Positions 35,709-44,043 of a stretch of 64,000 nucleotides of DNA are shown here, in pieces. Each line of letters opens with the position of its first letter. Positions within the stretch are counted from its first letter, which is position 1. Location of the stretch: contig NZ_CP022823.1 of the NCBI RefSeq assembly GCF_002269255.1, positions 2,170,001 through 2,234,000 on the forward strand. The letters are read 5' to 3'. The notes beneath the pieces were generated by a model. The model made no database searches and was not told the DNA's origin. It worked only from the letters and a program-made list of their open reading frames with translations. The position numbers were made by a program, and so were the translations under genes. The DNA is from Klebsiella quasivariicola (GTDB taxonomy: Bacteria; Pseudomonadota; Gammaproteobacteria; Enterobacterales; Enterobacteriaceae).

Positions 35709-36407
35709 ATGTCCACCATTATCGATACCTTTGTCGCGCCGCCGTGTCGCGAACAGATCACCCTCTTGTATCAGGACGAACACCTGCTGCTGATCAATAA
35801 GCCCGCCGGGCTGCTGAGCCTGTCGGGCAAAGATCCGCGCAACCTCGACTCCGTGCATCATCGGCTGGTACAGCGCTTTCCGGGCTGCACCCTGGTGCAC
35901 CGCCTGGACTTCGGCACCTCCGGCCTGATGGTGATCGCCCGCAACAAGGGCATTAACGCCTTGCTGTGCCAGCAGTTCAGCCAGCGCACGGTGGACAAGG
36001 TCTATACGGCGCTGTTGTGCGGCCATCTGGCGGAAGATGAGGGGATAGTGGAGGCGGCAATCGCCAAAGATCCGGCCCGTTTCCCGCGCATGGCGCTCTG
36101 CGCCCGCCACGGCAAACCGGCGCGTTCGCGCTATCGGGTCATAGACCGCCTGTATCAGGCGCGAGAAGGCGAGAGGGCGCTGGCGTTAACCCGGGTGACG
36201 CTCACCCCGGAGACCGGACGGACCCATCAGCTGCGTATTCACTGCCAGCTGCTGGGCTATCCAATCCTTGGCTGCGATCTGTACGGTGGCCGGGAGCTGC
36301 CCGGCACGGAATGCGCTTCGCGGCTGATGCTGCACGCCAGCGAACTGCGCTTTGTCCACCCCGTCAGCCATGAGCCGATGCATATCCAGCAGGCGAGTCC
36401 GTTCTGA
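35709..36407 (+). CDS. RluA-family pseudouridine synthase
   Basis: A 232-residue enzyme converting specific uridines in rRNA or tRNA to pseudouridine. The catalytic Asp67 sits in VHRLDFGTSG, and LTPETGRTHQLRIH and LMLHASELRFVHP are family motifs. There is no N-terminal S4 domain, matching RluA or TruC-like size, but similarity to E. coli RluA is moderate and it looks like a paralogue. The target is unknown. Convergent with yaiL across a 24-base gap. Confidence 0.88.
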   Translation: MSTIIDTFVAPPCREQITLLYQDEHLLLINKPAGLLSLSGKDPRNLDSVHHRLVQRFPGCTLVHRLDFGTSGLMVIARNKGINALLCQQFSQRTVDKVYTALLCGHLAEDEGIVEAAIAKDPARFPRMALCARHGKPARSRYRVIDRLYQAREGERALALTRVTLTPETGRTHQLRIHCQLLGYPILGCDLYGGRELPGTECASRLMLHASELRFVHPVSHEPMHIQQASPF

Positions 36408-36431
36408 TCGCCTGCGGCTGGAAAACCGGGG

Positions 36432-36971
36432 TTACCACATCAGATCGTCGGGCACCTTAAAGTCGGCATACGGATCGTCTTCATCCTGCTCATCCTGACT
36501 CAGGGCGCTGTGCAACACGATGCTGCTGGCGTCGCGCTGGGCGATTTTCTCGGCCACCACCGCCGGAATAATCGCGTATTCACCTTCGGGCTTGTTATCC
36601 ACCGCCAGGCGGGCAATCGCCAGACGGCCGTTAATCAGCTGGGTCTGGGTGGTCTTGTCGACCATGATTTTTTTGATCAGATTATTATCGGTGAAGTTAA
36701 AGCCGATATCGCCCCGGGCGACCGTAATGCGGTTCATCTCGATCAGCTGCTTCACCTGGGCTTTATACTCTTTCGCCAGCACCGCCTGCTTTTGCTGCTC
36801 GCTGAGCTGCTTATCGCGCTCCAGCTGGGCTTTTTTATTTTCTTCCACCGCTTCCCGGGCCTCACGGGCCTGAACGCGGGATTTTTTCGCCGTCCTCTGG
36901 ACTTTAGCCATTTTTTTGCTGCTGACCAGGCCGGCTTTGAGCATCTGCTCTTGTAAAGTGAGTTTTGTCAT
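36432..36971 (-). CDS. yaiL: YaiL (DUF2058 family)
   Basis: A 179-residue, strongly charged protein with a long Lys/Arg/Glu-rich coiled-coil segment (about 20-75), then a compact C-terminal domain and an acidic tail. Met 36971 (MTKLTLQEQMLKAGLV) gives the same length as E. coli YaiL; the open frame upstream to 37154 is not supported. It has been described as a nucleoprotein/polynucleotide-associated enzyme, but its function is essentially unknown. Confidence 0.9.
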   Translation of the reverse strand: MTKLTLQEQMLKAGLVSSKKMAKVQRTAKKSRVQAREAREAVEENKKAQLERDKQLSEQQKQAVLAKEYKAQVKQLIEMNRITVARGDIGFNFTDNNLIKKIMVDKTTQTQLINGRLAIARLAVDNKPEGEYAIIPAVVAEKIAQRDASSIVLHSALSQDEQDEDDPYADFKVPDDLMW

Positions 36972-37200
36972 CTGCGTGTCTGAAACTGAGGAAACATCTG
37001 GCAAGTATACCTGCATTGGCAGAAACGACGCCAGACTACCAACCGCTCGTAACCCGATTAGCCTGACAAGCCCCTGGCGAAGCCAGGTTAACCCAGCCTC
37101 GCAGGCACAACTTTCCCGTCCCCGGCGAAGGATCTTCGCCCCTACTTTTTGCATGCCGACGATCCTTTTTTGTTATGAGTTGTCTTTTTTGTGATCTAGA

Positions 37201-37275
37201 TTGTAGTACAATTTCTATTAATAGTACTACCATGTGTCGCAAGCAAGGATGAACAGGTTCACGTTTGTACTACCA
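37201..37275 (+). promoter_or_regulatory. Three FadR-type operators before dgoR
   Basis: Three near-identical 11-mers fit the nnGTA-n-TACnA pattern of FadR-subfamily GntR regulators: TTGTAGTACAA (37201-37211), TAGTACTACCA (37222-37232), TTGTACTACCA (37265-37275). Offsets of 21 and 43 bases are about two and four helical turns, so bound DgoR dimers would lie on one DNA face. A possible -10, TACAAT at 37207-37212, overlaps the first site, consistent with repression. Confidence 0.7.
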
Positions 37276-37338
37276 GACCGGGTGGAAATGCGCTGAACGG
37301 AGTAAAGTAACCGGGCATAACCCCGTTAAGGACACGCT

Positions 37339-38028
37339 ATGAACCTGACTAAAACCGATCGGCTGATGGTGACCCTGGGCCGCCAGATTGTGAGCGGCAA
37401 ATATCTTCCCGGCGCGGCGCTGCCGGCGGAGGCTGAGCTGTGCGAGGAGTTTGCCACCTCCCGCAACATCATCCGCGAAGTCTTTCGCTCGCTGGAGGCG
37501 AAGCGCTTGATTGAGATGAAACGCTATCGCGGCGCCTTCGTCGCGCCGCGCAGCCAGTGGAATTTCCTCGACAGCGACGTATTGCAATGGGCGCTGGAAC
37601 AGGATGAAGACCCGGGGCTCATCGCGGCAATGAGCGAAGTGCGTAATCTGGTGGAGCCGGCGATCGCCCGCTGGGCGGCAGAGCGGGCCACCTCCAGCGA
37701 TCTGGCGCAGATTGAGGCGGCGCTGAATGACATGATCGCCAACAACCAGCAGCGCGATGCCTTTAATGAAGCCGACATTCGCTATCACGAAGCGGTGCTG
37801 GCGTCAGTGCATAACCCGGTGCTGCAGCAGCTCAGCGTGGCGATTAGCTCGCTGCAGCGCGCGATATTTGAACGGACCTGGATGGGGGATGAGGCCAACA
37901 TGCCGCAAACGCTCCAGGAACATAAAGCGCTGTTCGATGCGATTCGCCATCAGGACAGCAACGCGGCAGAGCAGGCGGCGCTCACCATGATCGCCAGCTC
38001 GACACGAAGACTGAAGGAAATCACATGA
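37339..38028 (+). CDS. dgoR: DgoR, GntR/FadR-type repressor of galactonate genes
   Basis: A 229-residue regulator with N-terminal winged helix (LPAEAELCEEFATSRNIIREVFRSLEAKRLIEMKRYRGAFV, about 30-70) and a helical FCD ligand-binding domain. In E. coli it represses dgoRKADT until D-galactonate binds. It is the first gene of the operon, ending in ATGA overlap with dgoK. AAGGA precedes the ATG. Three candidate operators lie upstream. Confidence 0.93.
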   Translation: MNLTKTDRLMVTLGRQIVSGKYLPGAALPAEAELCEEFATSRNIIREVFRSLEAKRLIEMKRYRGAFVAPRSQWNFLDSDVLQWALEQDEDPGLIAAMSEVRNLVEPAIARWAAERATSSDLAQIEAALNDMIANNQQRDAFNEADIRYHEAVLASVHNPVLQQLSVAISSLQRAIFERTWMGDEANMPQTLQEHKALFDAIRHQDSNAAEQAALTMIASSTRRLKEIT

Positions 38029-38942
38029 CATCTCGCTACATCGCTGTTGACTGGGGATCGACCAATTTTCGCGCCTGGCTGTTTGAGGGCGAACGCTGCC
38101 TCGACAGCCGGCAGTCGGCGGCGGGGATCGCCCGTCTGAACGGTCAATCGCCGGCAGCGGTGTTAGCGACACAGATCAATGGCTGGCGCGAGGGGCGTAC
38201 CCCGGTGGTGATGGCGGGAATGGTAGGCAGCAACGTGGGCTGGAAGAACGCGCCCTATTTACCGCTTCCCGCCGATTTCACGGCCATTGGCGACCAGTTG
38301 ACCGCCGTAGATGAAGGGATCTGGATTGTCCCCGGGCTTTGCACTTCCCGCGAGGACCACCACAACGTCATGCGCGGCGAAGAGACACAGCTCCTCGGCG
38401 CACGCCTGCTGGCCCCTGCGGCGGTGTATGTCATGCCCGGCACCCATTGCAAATGGGTCAAAACCGACGGCCGGCGGATTGAAGACTTTCGCACGGTGAT
38501 GACCGGCGAACTGCACCATCTGCTGCTGACGCACTCCCTGATCGGTGCGGGATTACCTGAGCAGCAGGCTGCGCCGGCGGCGTTTCACGCCGGGCTGGCG
38601 CGCGGCCTGGCCGCACCCGCGGTGTTGCCACAGCTTTTTGAAACCCGCGCCGCGCACGTGCTGGGGGCGCTGGCCCGGGAGCAGGTGAGCGAGTATCTAT
38701 CCGGCCTGTTAATTGGCGCGGAGGTGGCCAGCATGCGCGCCTTCATTGCCGACGAACAGGCTATCGCGATCGTTGCCGGTCCGTCCCTCATCGCGCGCTA
38801 TCAGCAGGCTTTTCAGCTGCTGGGGCGCCAGGTGACGACAGTGTCGGGCGACGATGCCTTTCTGGCTGGTATAAGGAGCATCGCACATGCAGTGGCAAAC
38901 CTCACTTCCGCTGATCGCTATTCTGCGCGGCATCACCCCTGA
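38025..38942 (+). CDS. dgoK: DgoK, 2-oxo-3-deoxygalactonate kinase
   Basis: A 305-residue kinase phosphorylating 2-keto-3-deoxy-D-galactonate at O-6. YIAVDWGSTNFRAWLFEG is the N-terminal phosphate-loop motif, with MAGMVGSNVGWKNAPYL and MPGTHCKWVK further on. It appears slightly longer than E. coli DgoK (292), and its 3' end overlaps dgoA by 56 bases, so its last residues may be an extension. Confidence 0.93.
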   Translation: MTSRYIAVDWGSTNFRAWLFEGERCLDSRQSAAGIARLNGQSPAAVLATQINGWREGRTPVVMAGMVGSNVGWKNAPYLPLPADFTAIGDQLTAVDEGIWIVPGLCTSREDHHNVMRGEETQLLGARLLAPAAVYVMPGTHCKWVKTDGRRIEDFRTVMTGELHHLLLTHSLIGAGLPEQQAAPAAFHAGLARGLAAPAVLPQLFETRAAHVLGALAREQVSEYLSGLLIGAEVASMRAFIADEQAIAIVAGPSLIARYQQAFQLLGRQVTTVSGDDAFLAGIRSIAHAVANLTSADRYSARHHP

Positions 38943-39504
38943 CGAGGCGCTGGCGCACGTCGGCGCGGCGATCGCCGCCGGGTTCGACACCGTGGAGATC
39001 CCGCTCAATTCACCACAATGGCAACAGAGCATCCCGGCCGTGGTCGAGGCCTACGGCGCGCAGGCGCTGATTGGCGCCGGAACGGTGCTGCAGGAAGCGC
39101 AGGTCGATCGGCTGGCGCAACTGGGGGGGCGGCTGGTGGTGACCCCCAATGTGCAGCCGGCGGTGATCCGCCGGGCCGTCGGGCACGGGATGACCGTCTG
39201 CGCCGGCTGCGCGACGGCAAGCGAGGCGTTTACCGCGCTGGAGGCCGGGGCGCAGGCGCTGAAGATTTTTCCCTCTTCGGCGTTTGGCCCCGACTACATC
39301 AGGGCGCTGAAAGCGGTTTTGCCCGCGTCGGTGCCGGTATTTGCCGTCGGCGGCGTCACGCCGGAAAACCTGGCGCAATGGATCGAGGCCGGTTGTGCGG
39401 GCGCGGGGCTGGGCAGCGATCTCTATCGCGCCGGTCAGCCGGTAGCGCGGACCGCAGAGCAGGCCGCCGCATTTGTTAGGGCGTATCAAGAGGCTGTGAA
39501 ATGA
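38887..39504 (+). CDS. dgoA: DgoA, 2-oxo-3-deoxy-6-phosphogalactonate aldolase
   Basis: A 205-residue class I aldolase that splits KDPGal into pyruvate and glyceraldehyde 3-phosphate. Schiff-base Lys126 lies in QALKIFPSSAFGP, with Glu37 and Arg14 in the expected positions of the TIM barrel. It starts inside the end of dgoK after AAGGAG, and overlaps dgoD by ATGA. Confidence 0.95.
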   Translation: MQWQTSLPLIAILRGITPDEALAHVGAAIAAGFDTVEIPLNSPQWQQSIPAVVEAYGAQALIGAGTVLQEAQVDRLAQLGGRLVVTPNVQPAVIRRAVGHGMTVCAGCATASEAFTALEAGAQALKIFPSSAFGPDYIRALKAVLPASVPVFAVGGVTPENLAQWIEAGCAGAGLGSDLYRAGQPVARTAEQAAAFVRAYQEAVK

Positions 39505-40649
39505 AAATAACCAAACTGACCACCTGGCGTTTACCCCCGCGCTGGATGTTCCTCAAGATTGAAACCGACGAGGGGATAGTCGGCTGGGGCGAGCCGATCG
39601 TTGAAGGCCGGGCGCGTACCGTGGAGGCGGCGGTACATGAGCTGGGGGACTATCTGATTGGCCAGGATCCGGCGCGGATCAACGATCTGTGGCAGGTTAT
39701 GTACCGCGCCGGCTTTTATCGCGGCGGGCCGATCCTGATGAGCGCGATCGCCGGTATTGACCAGGCGCTGTGGGACATTAAAGGGAAGGCGTTGAATGCG
39801 CCGGTCTGGCAACTGCTGGGCGGCCTGGTGCGCGATAAAATCAAAGCCTACAGCTGGGTGGGAGGGGACAGACCTGCTGAGGTCATTGCCGGGATTAAGA
39901 CGCTGCGCGGGATGGGGTTTGATACCTTCAAACTCAACGGCTGTCAGGAAATGGGGATGATTGACAGTTCGCGCACGGTGGATGCGGCGGTGAACACGGT
40001 GGCGCAGATCCGCGAAGCATTTGGCAACGACATCGAATTTGGCCTCGATTTCCATGGCCGCGTCAGCGCGCCGATGGCGAAACTGCTGATTAAAGAGCTG
40101 GAACCCTATCGGCCGCTGTTTATCGAAGAGCCGGTGCTGGCCGAGCAGGCGGAGTACTACCCGCGGCTGGCGGCGCAAACCGCGATCCCGCTGGCCGCCG
40201 GCGAGCGTATGTTCTCGCGCTTTGAGTTCAAGCGGGTGCTGGAGGCCGGCGGCCTGGCTATTCTGCAGCCCGATCTCTCTCACGCCGGCGGCATCACCGA
40301 GTGCTTCAAAATTGCCGGTATGGCGGAAGCGGCGGACGTGTCGCTGGCTCCGCACTGCCCGTTAGGCCCCATCGCGCTGGCCGCCTGTCTGCACGTGGAC
40401 TTTGTTTCCTACAACGCTGTCTTCCAGGAGCAGAGCATGGGGATCCACTATAACCAGGGCGCCGAGTTACTCGACTTTGTGAAAAACAAAGCCGATTTCA
40501 ATATGGAGGGGGGGTACTTTACGCCATTAATGAAGCCGGGGCTGGGGGTCGACATCGACGAAGAGAAAGTGATCGAGATGAGCCGACGCGCTCCTGACTG
40601 GCGGAACCCCGTCTGGCGCCTTGCCGATGGCGTGGTCGCCGAGTGGTAG
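39501..40649 (+). CDS. dgoD: DgoD, D-galactonate dehydratase
   Basis: A 382-residue enolase-superfamily enzyme converting D-galactonate to 2-keto-3-deoxygalactonate. The Mg-binding residues Asp183, Glu209 and Glu235 and catalytic His185 (GLDFHGRVS) fall at their expected positions. Length and sequence are close to E. coli DgoD throughout. Coupled to dgoA by ATGA overlap. Confidence 0.97.
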   Translation: MKITKLTTWRLPPRWMFLKIETDEGIVGWGEPIVEGRARTVEAAVHELGDYLIGQDPARINDLWQVMYRAGFYRGGPILMSAIAGIDQALWDIKGKALNAPVWQLLGGLVRDKIKAYSWVGGDRPAEVIAGIKTLRGMGFDTFKLNGCQEMGMIDSSRTVDAAVNTVAQIREAFGNDIEFGLDFHGRVSAPMAKLLIKELEPYRPLFIEEPVLAEQAEYYPRLAAQTAIPLAAGERMFSRFEFKRVLEAGGLAILQPDLSHAGGITECFKIAGMAEAADVSLAPHCPLGPIALAACLHVDFVSYNAVFQEQSMGIHYNQGAELLDFVKNKADFNMEGGYFTPLMKPGLGVDIDEEKVIEMSRRAPDWRNPVWRLADGVVAEW

Positions 40650-40686
40650 TCCCCGGTTAATACCTGCTGCGATTCTTAATATCAAT

Positions 40687-40727
40687 CTTTGCCTGGTGCG
40701 GGCGGTCTTCCCCTGCCCGAGGCAAAG
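40687..40727 (+). other. Intercistronic hairpin between dgoD and the MFS gene
   Basis: CTTTGCC (40687-40693) pairs with GGCAAAG (40721-40727), with an inner GGGC/GCCC helix (40700-40703, 40715-40718). Lying in the 94-base gap inside the operon, it could lower or stabilise expression of the downstream genes. It has no T-run after it. Confidence 0.5.
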
Positions 40728-40743
40728 TCATGGGGTTATTATT

Positions 40744-42057
40744 ATGAGCATTGAACTCTGTACTTCTACATTAAAAAAGCTAAACAGCAAAATCATCCCC
40801 TTTATTATTATCTGCTATTTTGTCGCGAATCTTGATAAAACCAATATTTCCATTGCCGCGCTGCAAATGAACGCCGATCTGGGATTAACGGCCAGCATGT
40901 ACGGCCTTGGGGTCGGGATGTTTTATATTTCCTATATTATTTTCGAAATTCCCAGCAACCTGATCATGACCCGGGTGGGGGCGCGGATCTGGATCGCCAG
41001 AATAATGATCACCTGGGGAATGGTGAGCGCCGGCATGGCGTTCGTCCAGACGCCGACCCAGCTCTATATTATGCGTTTTTTACTCGGTATGGCGGAGGCG
41101 GGATTCACCCCAGGGATTATTTACTATATCTCCTGCTGGTTTCCGAAGAGCAACCGGGCGCGGGCGATGTCGTTCTTTTATATGGGATCGGTACTGGCGT
41201 CGATCATCGGGCTGCCCGTCTCGGGGCTGATTTTAAATATGCATGGCATTGCCGATGTCGCCGGCTGGCGCTGGCTGTTCGCCATTGAAGGCGTTCCCGC
41301 CATCGTGCTGGGGGCGCTGGTGCTCTGGCTGCTGCCTTCCAGCCCGCAAAAGGCGGCCTGGCTCTCTGAGGCGGAGAAAGGCTGGCTGACGGCGCAGATT
41401 GCCGCTGATAACCGCGGCGCGGTAGTTAATCAACACGCCTCCTGGTTCAGTGCGCTGAAAAATAAAGTGGTACTCCTGCTGAGTCTGGTCTGGTTTCTGC
41501 AGGCGTTCGGCTCCATCGGCATCACGCTTTTCTTACCGCTGATCCTCAAAAGTATGGCCAGCGAGCAGAGCAATGTGGTTATTAGTCTGCTGTCCGCGGT
41601 GCCGTTTATTTTCGCCTGCCTGTTTATGTACCTCAATGGCCGTCATTCGGATGTGACCGGCGAGCGGGCGTGGCATATGGGGCTGCCGCTGATTCTGGCC
41701 GGTCTCTCGCTGGCGGTCGCTATCTATGCCGGCAACCTGCTGGTTGCCTACCTGCTGCTGGTGCTCACCGTGGGCTTTAATTTCGCGCTAACGCCGGTGT
41801 TCTGGGCGGTGACCACCGAGAAGCTGGCGGGCGTGGCGGCCGCAGCCTCCATTGCATTTATCAACACCATCGCCAATTTTGTCGGCTTAGGCTTGCCGCC
41901 GCTGCTCGGGAAGATTAAGGACCTGACCAACAGCTATCACTCCGGACTGCTGATCGTCGCTGTGGCGCTGGCCCTTGGCGGGATTATCGGCATCATCGTC
42001 TCCCGGAGCGGCCAGAAACCCTCCGCCTTCCACTCTCTGAAAGAAGATAAGCTATGA
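40744..42057 (+). CDS. MFS transporter in DgoT position (ACS family)
   Basis: A 437-residue, 12-span transporter of the anion:cation symporter family. LDKTNISIAALQMNADLGLTASMYGLGVGMFYISYIIFEIPSNL resembles tartrate/phthalate-type carriers more than DgoT, which it replaces at the end of the dgo genes. Met 40744 follows GGGGTTATTATT; the in-frame extension upstream lies in the hairpin region. It most likely imports D-galactonate or a related sugar acid. The stop overlaps the next start by ATGA. Confidence 0.85.
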   Translation: MSIELCTSTLKKLNSKIIPFIIICYFVANLDKTNISIAALQMNADLGLTASMYGLGVGMFYISYIIFEIPSNLIMTRVGARIWIARIMITWGMVSAGMAFVQTPTQLYIMRFLLGMAEAGFTPGIIYYISCWFPKSNRARAMSFFYMGSVLASIIGLPVSGLILNMHGIADVAGWRWLFAIEGVPAIVLGALVLWLLPSSPQKAAWLSEAEKGWLTAQIAADNRGAVVNQHASWFSALKNKVVLLLSLVWFLQAFGSIGITLFLPLILKSMASEQSNVVISLLSAVPFIFACLFMYLNGRHSDVTGERAWHMGLPLILAGLSLAVAIYAGNLLVAYLLLVLTVGFNFALTPVFWAVTTEKLAGVAAAASIAFINTIANFVGLGLPPLLGKIKDLTNSYHSGLLIVAVALALGGIIGIIVSRSGQKPSAFHSLKEDKL

Positions 42058-43001
42058 AACTGAACGTGTTAAAACAGGCCTCGCTCCCGGATGCCCTGAC
42101 CGCGGAACTGGCGCGGCGCTATCACCTCGTGGAGCTGACAACTCTCACCGATGCCGACTTTTGCGCGCTGGCCGGCACCTTTACCGTGCTCATCACCAAC
42201 GGCGAAGCCACCGTGACGCGAGAGCTGATCGCCAGCCTGCCCGCGCTGGAGCTGATTGCCGTCTTTGGCGTCGGCTATGACGGCGTGGATGTGCAGGCGG
42301 CCGCAGAGCACCAGGTGCGGGTCAGCCATACGCCGGGGGTGTTAACTGACGATGTGGCGGATCTGGCGCTGGGCCTGATGCTGGCGACCTCGCGGCAGAT
42401 CGTCGCCGCCCACAAGTTTATCGAAGCGGGCGAGTGGGCGGCGGGCGGTTTTCCGTGGACGCAAAAAGTCTCCGGTTCGCGGGTTGGCATCGTGGGCATG
42501 GGGCGCATCGGCCAGGCCATCGCCCGGCGCTGCGAGGGGTTCGCCATGCAGATTGCTTATCATGACCGCAAGCGTCTCCCGGCGCTAAATTATGCCTGGC
42601 GGGAAGATCTGCTGACCCTGGCCGCGGAGAGTGATTTTCTGGTTATCTGCACGCCGGGAACGGCGGCAAACCAGGGGCTCATTAACCAGCCGGTGCTGGC
42701 GGCGCTGGGGGAGAAAGGGATCCTCATTAACATCTCGCGCGGCAGCGTGATTGATGAGCCCGCGCTGGTTGCCGCGCTGGAGAGCGGGATTATCGCCGGG
42801 GCGGGGCTGGATGTCTTCAGCCATGAACCGGCGGTGCCGGCCGGGCTGCTGCAGCGCAGTAATGTGGTCGTTACACCGCATATGGCCAGCGCCACCGGGA
42901 GCACCCGCGCGGCGATGGCGCAACTGGTGCTCGATAACGTCGCCTGCTGGGCTGAGAAGAAGGTGCTGGTGACTCCGGTGGCGGAAAGCCTGGCGGGCTG
43001 A
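42054..43001 (+). CDS. D-2-hydroxyacid dehydrogenase (glyoxylate/hydroxypyruvate reductase type)
   Basis: A 315-residue NAD(P)-dependent dehydrogenase. Rossmann motif GMGRIG lies at 148-153; the catalytic residues are Arg229 (INISRGSVID), Glu258 (FSHEP) and His276 (TPHMAS). It is closest in style to GhrB-like and hydroxyphenylpyruvate reductases. Translational coupling to the MFS gene places it in the galactonate operon, where it could reduce a sugar-acid-derived 2-oxoacid; the true substrate is unknown. Confidence 0.88.
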   Translation: MKLNVLKQASLPDALTAELARRYHLVELTTLTDADFCALAGTFTVLITNGEATVTRELIASLPALELIAVFGVGYDGVDVQAAAEHQVRVSHTPGVLTDDVADLALGLMLATSRQIVAAHKFIEAGEWAAGGFPWTQKVSGSRVGIVGMGRIGQAIARRCEGFAMQIAYHDRKRLPALNYAWREDLLTLAAESDFLVICTPGTAANQGLINQPVLAALGEKGILINISRGSVIDEPALVAALESGIIAGAGLDVFSHEPAVPAGLLQRSNVVVTPHMASATGSTRAAMAQLVLDNVACWAEKKVLVTPVAESLAG

Positions 43002-43010
43002 CCGCCAGGC
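42988..43010 (+). terminator. Hairpin at the end of the dgo operon
   Basis: GCCTGGCGG (42988-42996) pairs with CCGCCAGGC (43002-43010) across the stop codon of the dehydrogenase. A second inverted repeat (43010-43018 with 43044-43052) follows in the 57-base convergent gap. Neither has a T-run. Confidence 0.5.
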
Positions 43011-43058
43011 CGCGAACGTACTGGGCTGCGGTACCGTGCAGGGCGTTCGCGGCGGGGA

Positions 43059-43388
43059 TTACTCCCGGGGCTGGAGCTGATAAATCCAGGCACTGACCTG
43101 CTGCCCATCGTCGGTGGTCACCTCCACCGGCACCCGATCGTATCCCTCCTCAAAGTCGTCCAGCATGGGCCAGTGCGCCGCCAGCCGATCGGACAGGAAC
43201 AGATAACCGTTGACCCGGGGGCCGTGAGCGTCGAGGACGATCCCCGGAAAATCGGCGGCTGCGCCCCAGCCGCGCGCGTAAAAGGTGCCGGTGACGTAGC
43301 CGGGACGCCACTCGCCCCCGATCGCCTCCAGAATGTGCGCATTGCTGCGACCGGGACAGAGCGTCCCATAGACAAATAGCGGTTTCAT
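43059..43388 (-). CDS. Gamma-glutamylcyclotransferase-like (YtfP family) protein
   Basis: A 109-residue protein of the GGCT/AIG2-like fold. The N-terminal FVYGTLCPG substrate loop and the acidic residues in DDFEEGYDRVPVEV fit the family. Members cyclise gamma-glutamyl peptides or act on related small molecules. Met 43388 has GAGAGGAAA upstream; Met 43406 is unsupported. Convergent with the dgo operon. Confidence 0.85.
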   Translation of the reverse strand: MKPLFVYGTLCPGRSNAHILEAIGGEWRPGYVTGTFYARGWGAAADFPGIVLDAHGPRVNGYLFLSDRLAAHWPMLDDFEEGYDRVPVEVTTDDGQQVSAWIYQLQPRE

Positions 43389-44043
43389 TTTTCCTCTCGC
43401 GTTCATCGTCTTGCCCGCATACAGCGGAGCGGAAACCCAAAATACGGGGGAATTCAGCGCCTGGCAATGGCCGGGTGGGGCGGGGTAACCGTGCGGGCAT
43501 CGCTCTGTTGCCGGGATAAACTCAGGTCGTGGCAGAGGAACTGCGGTGGTATTTTTATTGTTGAGAATGAATTATATTTAAGATGAATATAAAAAGGCCG
43601 CCTGAGCGATAAGTACAATAATAAATATTCAATTAATAAATAATAAAAAGCCTGATTATAAAATATTTATTCTGAATGACTGAGGGCTGTGTAATAAAAA
43701 TCGGCGAGTTTGATTTAAATATTATTTGCCCCTAACGTTGCCTGCTTCCGATCTTTCGCATTATGATAAACCTCCATTGAAAAATAACTGCAGCATCTGG
43801 TCCGGATACCCTCGCGGATAAGGCCTCATATTTCCTGCCCTGGTCATTGACAGGCAAACAATATTGTCGAACAAGGCGTAAAAGAAAAATAACGCAAATT
43901 GCGTTTTTGCGGTATATCGCCGGACATGACTGTGCGCCCGAACAAATGCAGGAAGTGAGAGCCAGTGCGGAGGGCGATTATTGTCCTGCGCGGCAGTCAG
44001 TCCGTTAGGGCAACAGATGAAAGCGAAAGGCACAGGAGGTGCA
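43389..44043. other. AT-rich region upstream of the type VI cluster
   Basis: 655 bases without a credible gene. From about 43540 to 43740 it is extremely AT-rich, with runs of AATAAATA-type sequence, typical of H-NS-bound promoter DNA at horizontally acquired loci. The T6SS promoter probably lies here. There is no tssB, tssC or hcp gene in this position. Confidence 0.6.

Noticed and set aside
43761..44033. 90-codon minus-strand frame before tssK
   Set aside because: No ribosome-binding site or recognisable domain, and it occupies the probable promoter region of the type VI cluster.
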